DNA of 7,693 nucleotides from NCBI GenBank assembly GCA_031549525.1, contig JAVBPQ010000159.1:1-7693 (forward strand). Direction: 5' to 3'. The notes beneath the pieces were generated by a model. It worked only from the letters and a program-made list of their open reading frames with translations. It did not search any database and was not told the DNA's origin. This DNA is from WQUF01 sp031549525. GTDB taxonomy: Bacteria; Bacillota; Clostridia; Clostridiales; Clostridiaceae. This document shows positions 1-5,162 of the stretch, one piece after another; the first letter of the stretch is position 1; every line of letters starts with the position of its first letter. A program made the translations under genes and the position numbers.

Positions 1-1
1 A

Positions 2-829
2 GTTGATAGTATATCGCTTCATGAAGGAGGTGCTGTATCTATTACCGCCTTAGGGGCTGCAAAGCTTGGCTTAAAAGTTGCGGTTACTGGTTGTCTTGGA
101 AAGGATGTTTTTGCGCAATATATATTAAATAATTTTAAAAAGCATGGCATAAATTTTTTTCATATGGATAGCATTTTAGAAAATACTGGTATATCATTAG
201 CTATGAATGTTGATAAGGACAGGAGCTTTATTACATATGATGGAGTAGTAAAAGATACAGATATAAACAAAGTAAGCTATGAAGTGGTAGAAAAATCTAG
301 GCATGTTCATTTAACAAGTTACAGAGGCATAGAGGATTTAGATGATTTTATTAAATTTACCAAAAAAGCAAAAGCACTTGGAACTACAGTATCCTTTGAT
401 ACATCCTGGGATGATACAAAAGTGTGGAGCAAGGATATTTTTAAATTGATATCAGAGGTGGATATAGTATTTGCAAACCTTGTTGAAGCAAAATCTTATT
501 CTAGCGAAAAGGATTTAATATCAAGCGTTGATTTTTTTAGCAAATTTTGCAATCATACGGTTATTAAGTTAGGGGAAGGGGGAGCTTTAGCTAAGGTTTA
601 TGGAAAGGTATCTAGGGTATCAGGTATAGATGTAAAAGCTGTGGATACCACAGGAGCTGGTGATTCTTTTGTTGCAGGTTATTTATATGGGTATTTAAGG
701 GGATTTTCGCCTATTGAATCTCTGAAAATAGGTAATATATGTGGTTCTTGTTCTGTAACTTCCTATGGAGGAAGCGCCTCTTTCCCTGATATTTCTAAAG
801 TCAATGATCTTTTAAAGAATTTATACTAA
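2..829 (+). CDS. PfkB/ribokinase-family carbohydrate kinase, 5' end missing
   Basis: This is an ATP-dependent cytoplasmic kinase expected to phosphorylate a sugar or sugar derivative. The frame is open from base 2, so the gene starts outside the window; 275 residues are visible. The early GGAVSITALGAAKLG stretch matches the PfkB N-terminal Gly-Gly signature, which usually lies about 35-45 residues in, so roughly 25-35 residues are missing. An NLVE (NxxE, phosphate/Mg region) lies at 476-487. The C-terminal signature DTTGAGDSF is at 644-670, with the anion-hole glycines and the catalytic Asp codon at 662-664. The ATG at 164 lies inside the conserved fold and is not the start. The gene is followed after 25 bp, without a terminator, by a sugar-binding protein gene, so it is probably co-transcribed with the transporter. 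The family covers ribokinase, fructokinase, fructoselysine kinase and others; the substrate cannot be assigned from sequence alone. Confidence 0.92.
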   Translation, partial: VDSISLHEGGAVSITALGAAKLGLKVAVTGCLGKDVFAQYILNNFKKHGINFFHMDSILENTGISLAMNVDKDRSFITYDGVVKDTDINKVSYEVVEKSRHVHLTSYRGIEDLDDFIKFTKKAKALGTTVSFDTSWDDTKVWSKDIFKLISEVDIVFANLVEAKSYSSEKDLISSVDFFSKFCNHTVIKLGEGGALAKVYGKVSRVSGIDVKAVDTTGAGDSFVAGYLYGYLRGFSPIESLKIGNICGSCSVTSYGGSASFPDISKVNDLLKNLY

Positions 830-842
830 AATTAATTTTTAC

Positions 843-848
843 AGGAGG
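843..848 (+). promoter_or_regulatory. Ribosome binding site of the sugar-binding protein gene
   Basis: A perfect AGGAGG lies 6 nt before the ATG at 855 and is the main content of the 25-bp gap after the kinase gene. There is no terminator or clear promoter in the gap, which supports co-transcription with the kinase. Confidence 0.85.
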
Positions 849-854
849 AAATTT

Positions 855-2228
855 ATGAAAAAATCTGTTTTTAAAAAAATATTTTCTGCTATGTTAATGA
901 CGGTGATGATGTCATTTACTGCATGTTCAACAGGTACGGAACAATCAGCTAATACAACTTCTACAACTTCTGCTCAAACTGAGGCACAAACAACTCAAGC
1001 AACGTCTGCTGATACAACAGCCGCAAATACTACTGCAAAACCTCAAGAGGATAAGGTTAAGATATCATTTGCTCTATGGGATGAAGTACAAGCTCCAGTT
1101 TTTGAAAAGATAATTGAAGAGTTTGAAAAATCTCATTCAAACATCGATGTAGAATTGCAGCTCACTCCATGGAGTCAGTATTGGGTTAAATTAGATGCTG
1201 CAGCAGGTTCAGGAAATGCAGCAGATGTTATGTGGATGAATGTATTTCTTCCTAAATATGCAGATGCTAATGTTGTAATGCCTATTGATGAATTGGTTAC
1301 GAAGGAAAATATAGATCTAAATCAATGGACAAAATCTATGATAGACCTCTATACCTATAATGGAAAGCTCTATGGATTGCCTAAAGGTCAGGATGTAGTG
1401 GATGTATATTATAATAAAGAGATTTTTGATAAATATGGAGTTGAGTATCCTAAAGATGGATGGACTTGGGAGGATATGAAGACAATAGGTGCACAGCTTA
1501 GAGATGCTATAAAAGAAAAAGGCGGAAGTGAATATCCTCTTGTTATGGAGCTTGATTCTCAGCCTTCATATTATAACTTTATTCATCAAGAAGGAGGCTT
1601 TATCATAAGTCCTGATGGCACAACAACTGGATTTGATAAACCTGAAACGATAAAAGCTATGCAGGATGTTACAGATCTTATGACAGAAGGTGTAATGGCT
1701 GAATATAAAGTTCTTTCAGATACTAAAGGAACAGATTTATTCCTTTCACAAAAAGCAGCTATGGTATTTGCAGGTTCTTGGAAAGCATCTGTAATAGATG
1801 AAAGTTCATTTTCACAAAATGTAGGTGTTGTTCAAATGCCTAAGAAATCCAGCAACAATGCTTCTGTATTAGGTGGATTGTGCTATGTAATAAATGCAAC
1901 GTCAAAACATCCTGATGAAGCTTGGGAATTTACTAAGTATTTAGCAGGAGCGGAATCGAATAAAATGCAGGCTGAAGGAAAGATAGACATGCCAGCTTTT
2001 GTAGGAGTTCAAGATTCCTATGTACCTAATTTTAAGAATATAGATGCAAAGGTTATAATTGAGACAACAAAGAATTCTTTCCCATATCCTTCTCATAAAG
2101 CTTTAGCTGAATTTGACCCTATTATAAGCGAAAATGCTCAGGCTATTTTTTCGGGACAAGTTTCTGCAGAAGAAGGATGCAAAACCATATATGAACAGGT
2201 TCAAGAAATTCTTGATGCTAATAAATAA
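855..2228 (+). CDS. ABC transporter sugar-binding lipoprotein (family 1 extracellular solute-binding protein)
   Basis: This 457-residue protein is the extracellular receptor that delivers a sugar to the two permeases encoded next. The N-terminus is a lipoprotein signal: basic residues (MKKSVFKK), a hydrophobic core and a lipobox FTAC with the lipidated cysteine at residue 24. Phe at -3 is a little unusual. Residues 25-65 form a low-complexity Thr/Ala/Ser/Gln linker that should hold the binding domain away from the membrane. The mature domain begins near residue 66 (DKVKISFALW) and has the typical features of CUT1 binding proteins: an early beta strand with Trp, an FEKSHSNIDVELQ segment, AADVMWMN, YGLPKGQDVVDVYYNKEIFDKYG, and the later DLFLSQKAAMVFAGSWKAS. 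Length is normal for the family. Aromatic residues are frequent, consistent with carbohydrate binding. The ATG at 855 is fixed by the AGGAGG before it and by the signal peptide. The ligand is unknown; the neighbouring deacetylase hints at an N-acetylated sugar. Confidence 0.93.
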   Translation: MKKSVFKKIFSAMLMTVMMSFTACSTGTEQSANTTSTTSAQTEAQTTQATSADTTAANTTAKPQEDKVKISFALWDEVQAPVFEKIIEEFEKSHSNIDVELQLTPWSQYWVKLDAAAGSGNAADVMWMNVFLPKYADANVVMPIDELVTKENIDLNQWTKSMIDLYTYNGKLYGLPKGQDVVDVYYNKEIFDKYGVEYPKDGWTWEDMKTIGAQLRDAIKEKGGSEYPLVMELDSQPSYYNFIHQEGGFIISPDGTTTGFDKPETIKAMQDVTDLMTEGVMAEYKVLSDTKGTDLFLSQKAAMVFAGSWKASVIDESSFSQNVGVVQMPKKSSNNASVLGGLCYVINATSKHPDEAWEFTKYLAGAESNKMQAEGKIDMPAFVGVQDSYVPNFKNIDAKVIIETTKNSFPYPSHKALAEFDPIISENAQAIFSGQVSAEEGCKTIYEQVQEILDANK

Positions 2229-2231
2229 TAA

Positions 2232-2257
2232 ATAGGTGAATCTTTAGGTTCACCTAT
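2232..2257 (+). other. Intercistronic hairpin between the binding-protein and first permease genes
   Basis: An 11-bp inverted repeat (ATAGGTGAATC, loop TTTA, GGTTCACCTAT, with one T-G wobble) begins 3 nt after the binding-protein stop codon. It is followed by ATTTATGGAG rather than a T-run, so it is not a strong intrinsic terminator. By analogy with malE-malF and other ABC operons, such hairpins stabilise the 3' end of the binding-protein message or reduce downstream expression, which would give an excess of binding protein. The structure is seen directly; the role is inferred. Confidence 0.75.
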
Positions 2258-2278
2258 ATTTATGGAGAGGGGATATTT

Positions 2279-3163
2279 ATGGCAAGACAAAAAAGAAAAG
2301 AAGCTATAGCAGGGTACTTATTCATCGCTCCGTTGATGATAGGTCTCTTTGTTTTCTACATATATTCTTTTTTTCAAAATTTTATTTATAGTTTTACAAA
2401 CAAAAAAAGTTTTGGAATTCCTAAGGTTATAGGCATAGATAACTATATAAAGATGTTTAATGATAAAAAATTCTTTGATTCTTTGTGGCATACTTTTCAA
2501 TATGTCATAATCTGCGTTCCAGTTATAGTTATACTTTCAGTGCTCCTTGCAGTTTTATTAAATTCTTCTATAAAAGGAAAAAGCATATACCGAACTCTTA
2601 TTTTTCTTCCTGCGGTGACAATGCCTGCTGCTATAGGACTATTATGGAAATGGCTTATGAACTATGAATTTGGTATTATAAATAGCTTTTTTAGATTTTT
2701 AAATCTTCCTCCAATTGCTTGGCTCTCAGACCCTAATTTTGTGATTTTCTCTGTATCAATTGTGCTCATATGGAGCAATGTGAGCTATCAGATGGTAATT
2801 GTGCTTGCAGGGCTTCAAGGTATATCAAAATCATATTATGAGGCTGCTGAGATAGATGGAGCAGGGTCTATAGATAAGTTTTTTTCAATTACTTTACCAC
2901 TTCTTTCTCCAACTATATTTTTTGTGGTTACTATGTCAATAATCAATGTTTTTCAGATATTTGATTTTATATATCTTATGATCCCTCAGAATGGATCTGG
3001 AAATACAGCAGCAAGGAGCCTTGTGAGTTACTTTTTTGAAGAAACATTCATAAAATCTAATAAGGGATATGGTGCAGCTATCTCTATGGTATTGTTTGTC
3101 ATAATCATGATCGTTACAGCAATACAATTTAAATTTCAAAGAAAATGGGTATATTATGAATAG
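2279..3163 (+). CDS. CUT1 sugar ABC transporter permease, MalF/UgpA type
   Basis: This 294-residue inner-membrane protein forms one half of the transport channel. After a short basic N-terminus (MARQKRK) it shows about six hydrophobic segments, near residues 10-35, 73-95, 105-127, 154-178, 209-236 and 264-284. The cytoplasmic EAA loop that docks on the ATPase is complete: EAAEIDG at 188-194 followed by I204-T-L-P207, matching EAA-x3-G-x9-I-x-L-P exactly. The short N-terminus without extra helices is typical of UgpA/LacF-like proteins rather than enterobacterial MalF. The start is set by GGAGAGGGG at 2264-2272, 6 nt before the ATG. The gene lies 50 bp after the binding-protein gene, the gap being filled by the hairpin and the ribosome binding site. 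Its partner permease follows after 9 bp. Confidence 0.94.
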   Translation: MARQKRKEAIAGYLFIAPLMIGLFVFYIYSFFQNFIYSFTNKKSFGIPKVIGIDNYIKMFNDKKFFDSLWHTFQYVIICVPVIVILSVLLAVLLNSSIKGKSIYRTLIFLPAVTMPAAIGLLWKWLMNYEFGIINSFFRFLNLPPIAWLSDPNFVIFSVSIVLIWSNVSYQMVIVLAGLQGISKSYYEAAEIDGAGSIDKFFSITLPLLSPTIFFVVTMSIINVFQIFDFIYLMIPQNGSGNTAARSLVSYFFEETFIKSNKGYGAAISMVLFVIIMIVTAIQFKFQRKWVYYE

Positions 3164-3172
3164 GAGGATATC

Positions 3173-3991
3173 ATGATAAAAAGAAAAAATGTACTAATTC
3201 ATATCATCTTAATATTTTGCGTTTTTCTTACGCTAGGTCCTTTTATTTGGATGATATTAACTTCCTTTAAAACTTATGAAGAGAGTATTAAGATACCTCC
3301 TGATATTTTCCCTAAACTGTGGCAATTTGAAAATTATGCTTCTGTATATGACAAGTTTCCTTTTAATTATTTTTATTTAAACACTGCAATCACAGTATTT
3401 GCTACAGTAATAGGTCAGCTTTTTATAAGCTCCCTTGCTGCATATGCTTTTGCGAGATTGGAATTTCCAGGAAGAGATATCTTATTTGTATTTTGTTTAA
3501 GCCTATTAATGATACCAGGTCAGATATTTTTAATTCCTCATTATGAAATTATGGTAAAATTAAAACTTGCAAATACAGTTACTGCTTTATGGCTTCCTAA
3601 AATCTTCAGTGTATTTGGAGTATTTTTATTGCGGCAGTTTTTTATGTCACTTCCAAAGAATTTAGATGAAGCTGCTAAAATAGATGGATGCAATTATTTT
3701 CAGATATACTATAAAATATTGCTTCCACTTCTTAAACCTGCTCTAGTTTCCCTTGCTATTTTAACAGCTCTTGCAACTTGGAAAGATTTGATGTGGCCTT
3801 TAATTGTAAATATAGACTTAGATAAAATGACTCTCTCTAGTGGGCTTGCTCTTTTAATAGGGCAACATACCACCATTTATCCTCTTGTAATGGCAGGAGG
3901 GGTTATGGCTGTATGGCCTATGATTTTATTATTTTTTATTTTTCAAAAACAATTTATTGAAGGTATTGCTTCTACGGGGGCAAAGGAATAG
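3173..3991 (+). CDS. CUT1 sugar ABC transporter permease, MalG/UgpE type
   Basis: This 272-residue membrane protein is the second half of the transport channel. The first helix (about 7-30) ends in the family-typical PFIWMILTSFKTYEE segment. Further hydrophobic segments lie near residues 70-93, 104-124, 137-158, 187-211 and 238-258. The EAA loop is perfect: EAAKIDG at 166-172 and I182-L-L-P185. The short C-terminal tail after FIEGIASTGA is typical of MalG/UgpE proteins. The ribosome binding site TAGGAGGA overlaps the stop codon of the upstream permease (3161-3168), and the intergenic gap is 9 bp, so translation of the two subunits is probably coupled, as expected for 1:1 partners. No ATPase gene follows. 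Confidence 0.94.
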   Translation: MIKRKNVLIHIILIFCVFLTLGPFIWMILTSFKTYEESIKIPPDIFPKLWQFENYASVYDKFPFNYFYLNTAITVFATVIGQLFISSLAAYAFARLEFPGRDILFVFCLSLLMIPGQIFLIPHYEIMVKLKLANTVTALWLPKIFSVFGVFLLRQFFMSLPKNLDEAAKIDGCNYFQIYYKILLPLLKPALVSLAILTALATWKDLMWPLIVNIDLDKMTLSSGLALLIGQHTTIYPLVMAGGVMAVWPMILLFFIFQKQFIEGIASTGAKE

Positions 3992-3994
3992 GAG
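3990..3994 (+). promoter_or_regulatory. Ribosome binding site that decides the deacetylase start
   Basis: AGGAG overlaps the stop codon of the MalG-type permease gene. Two ATGs follow, at 3999 and 4003. The first is only 4 nt from the site and reads ATG-TAT-GGT-TGA; the second is 8 nt away and opens the conserved protein MVDILAITAHPDD. The second is therefore the start. Confidence 0.75.
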
Positions 3995-4002
3995 TTTTAT
4001 GT

Positions 4003-4665
4003 ATGGTTGATATTTTAGCGATAACAGCGCATCCAGACGATTTAGAGATATGTGCTTCAGGTATCATGTTAAAAGCAAAAAAATTAAACAAAAAAATTGG
4101 GCTTATTATCTGTACTAGAGGAGAAAATGGCGGTTTTGCAAAGCAAGAAGAGAGGGAAGATGAGGCTTTAAATTCAGCTTCTGCTATGGGTATAGATTAC
4201 TTTAAGCATTTAAATTTTCCCGATGCAGGTCTTAGATTTGATGATGATCTTGTTAATTCATTGATACCTCTTGTGAGAGAATGCTCTCCTAAGATTGTTA
4301 TGACTTTATTATCTGAGGATTATCACCCAGATCATGTAGCTGTGTCAAAGGCTGTTGATGCTGTGATATTTACTGCAGGACTTAAAAAATATTCAAGTGA
4401 TGATACAACATGGCATCCAAAAGAGGTTTTTTATTTCTCTGCAGATTATAGGACAAATAGGAAGATCCCTGATATTTTAGTGAATATTGATGATGTTATG
4501 GATAAAAAGATAGAATGCTGCAATGCTCATAAAAGTCAAAAGATAACGGATTTTTCTATTAAAAATTCAGAATTCTTAGGAAGGCTTTTAGGGTGCAGAT
4601 ATGCTGAAGGATTGTATTTAAAGCAACCTTTAAAGTTAAGAGAAGTTAATTGTATTTTTGAATAA
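4003..4665 (+). CDS. PIG-L/LmbE-family zinc-dependent N-acetyl sugar deacetylase
   Basis: This 220-residue cytoplasmic hydrolase belongs to the family that removes N-acetyl groups from sugars and sugar conjugates (relatives include BshB, MshB and archaeal diacetylchitobiose deacetylase). The hallmark AHPDDLE is at residues 9-15: by family precedent His10 and Asp13 bind zinc and Asp12 is the catalytic base. The second motif, HPDH at 108-111, supplies zinc ligand His111. A third conserved stretch, AHKSQ (175-179, His176), and a C-terminal YAEGLYL are also present, and the length is normal. It resembles BshB1 in the REDEALNSASAMGI and LNFPDAGL region, so a role in bacillithiol synthesis is an alternative. 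Its place as last gene of a sugar transport and kinase operon, 11 bp after the permease, instead favours deacetylation of the imported compound. Confidence 0.9.
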   Translation: MVDILAITAHPDDLEICASGIMLKAKKLNKKIGLIICTRGENGGFAKQEEREDEALNSASAMGIDYFKHLNFPDAGLRFDDDLVNSLIPLVRECSPKIVMTLLSEDYHPDHVAVSKAVDAVIFTAGLKKYSSDDTTWHPKEVFYFSADYRTNRKIPDILVNIDDVMDKKIECCNAHKSQKITDFSIKNSEFLGRLLGCRYAEGLYLKQPLKLREVNCIFE

Positions 4666-4672
4666 TTTTTTC

Positions 4673-4701
4673 AACCTTATAGATTTTCTATAAGGTTTTT
4701 T
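4673..4701 (+). terminator. Rho-independent terminator of the sugar operon
   Basis: An 11-bp perfect stem (AACCTTATAGA / TCTATAAGGTT) with a 3-nt TTT loop begins 7 nt after the deacetylase stop codon. Its 3' arm runs into six Ts at 4696-4701. On the minus strand no comparable U-tract follows, so it works in one direction. Confidence 0.9.
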
Positions 4702-4717
4702 AATTTAAATAAATATA

Positions 4718-4746
4718 TTGACAAAATAACTCTACAGGTGTAGACT
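4718..4746 (+). promoter_or_regulatory. Promoter of the repressor-protease unit
   Basis: A consensus -35 TTGACA (4718-4723) is followed after 17 bp by TAGACT (4741-4746), a 4/6 match to the -10 box. This places the transcription start near 4753. TATAAA at 4746-4751 is a better -10 by sequence, but its 22-bp spacing from TTGACA is too long. A repressor operator occupies the 3' half of the spacer and runs into the -10, as expected for a repressed promoter. Confidence 0.75.
4731..4744. promoter_or_regulatory. BlaI/MecI-type operator 1
   Basis: TCTACA-GG-TGTAGA is a perfect dyad with 6-bp arms around a 2-bp centre. It contains the TACAnnTGTA core known for BlaI/MecI repressors. It lies between the -35 and -10 and overlaps the first four bases of the -10, so bound repressor would block RNA polymerase. 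Confidence 0.85.
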
Positions 4747-4757
4747 ATAAATACAGG

Positions 4758-4769
4758 CTACACTTGTAG
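4758..4769. promoter_or_regulatory. BlaI/MecI-type operator 2
   Basis: CTACA-CT-TGTAG is a perfect 5-bp-arm dyad sharing the CTACAnnTGTAG core with operator 1. Its centre is 26 bp downstream of the centre of operator 1, and it lies just past the predicted transcription start, before the ribosome binding site. Two spaced dyads are the known arrangement in bla and mec control regions. Confidence 0.83.
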
Positions 4770-4785
4770 AGTTAGGAGGAAAAAT

Positions 4786-5160
4786 ATGATTCCAAAAATA
4801 TCAGAAGCTGAATGGGAAGTTATGAAGATACTTTGGGGGAAGTCGCCTATGGTTTTTACAGAGATAAAAGAGAAGCTTAGCACATCTCATGACTGGAAAG
4901 AGAGCACTATTCACACTTTGCTTTCAAGGCTTGTAGAGAAGGGAGCGTTAAAAATAATAGAAGTAAAACCTGTAAAGAAATATATTCCTGCTTTAGCTGA
5001 GAATGAATGCGTCATTAAAGAAACAGAATCATTTTTAGATAGGGTATATAATGGTGCTGTAAATAAATTGGTGTCAGGATTTATAGAAAATAAAAAATTG
5101 TCTAAAAATGATATAAAAGAGTTAAAGGATATGTTAGAAAAAGCTAGCTTGGAGGAATAA
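4786..5160 (+). CDS. BlaI/MecI-family winged-helix repressor
   Basis: This 124-residue DNA-binding repressor is expected to dimerise, bind TACAnnTGTA sites and be inactivated by proteolysis triggered by its membrane partner. Residues 1-70 form the winged helix: ISEAEWEVMKILW (5-17) is the family N-terminal signature, STIHTLLSRLVEKGAL (40-55) contains the recognition helix, and VKPVKKYIP (60-68) is the wing. Residues 73-120 form the helical dimerisation region. The cleavage position known in S. aureus BlaI (Asn101-Phe102) aligns by eye with Gly98-Phe99 in VSGFIENKKLS, so the Phe is kept and the Asn is not. The start at 4786 follows AGGAGG (4774-4779) by 6 nt. Its own promoter carries two matching operators, so autoregulation is likely. 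The protease gene begins 2 bp after the stop. Confidence 0.93.
   Translation: MIPKISEAEWEVMKILWGKSPMVFTEIKEKLSTSHDWKESTIHTLLSRLVEKGALKIIEVKPVKKYIPALAENECVIKETESFLDRVYNGAVNKLVSGFIENKKLSKNDIKELKDMLEKASLEE
5151..5155 (+). promoter_or_regulatory. Ribosome binding site of the protease gene, inside the repressor gene
   Basis: GGAGG within the last repressor codons (Leu-Glu-Glu-stop) sits 7 nt before the ATG at 5163. With only 2 bp between stop and start, the repressor and its sensor protease are probably translationally coupled. Confidence 0.8.
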
Positions 5161-5162
5161 TT

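Larger units (their letters stand above)
4727..4774. repeat. Long inverted repeat spanning both BlaI-type operators
   Basis: The left arm TAACTCTACAGGTGTAG (4727-4743) is the reverse complement of the right arm CTACACTTGTAGAGTTA (4758-4774) at 16 of 17 positions, with a 14-bp spacer. Each arm itself contains an operator dyad, so the symmetry works at two levels. The right arm ends on the first base of the AGGAGG ribosome binding site of the repressor gene. Confidence 0.85.

Noticed and set aside
164..166. ATG at 164 as the start of the sugar kinase
   Set aside because: The frame is open and conserved back to base 2, including the PfkB Gly-Gly signature; starting at 164 would delete part of the fold, and no ribosome binding site precedes it.
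2318..2500. Minus-strand 60-codon reading frame inside the first permease gene
   Set aside because: Antisense shadow of a gene with a clear family; no ribosome binding site or plausible protein features of its own.
2936..3139. Minus-strand 67-codon reading frame at the 3' end of the first permease gene
   Set aside because: Lies wholly opposite conserved permease codons; composition follows the sense gene.
3999..4010. ATG at 3999 as the deacetylase start, or as a regulatory micro-ORF
   Set aside because: It stops after three codons, sits only 4 nt from the ribosome binding site, and is out of frame with the AHPDD protein; most likely incidental.
4746..4751. TATAAA as the -10 box of the repressor promoter
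   Set aside because: Spacing to the consensus TTGACA is 22 bp, and no other -35 lies at 16-18 bp; TAGACT at 17 bp fits better.
4666..4785. A small RNA or riboswitch in the 120-bp gap between the two units
   Set aside because: The gap is fully accounted for by the terminator, promoter, two operators and ribosome binding site; no room for a structured aptamer.
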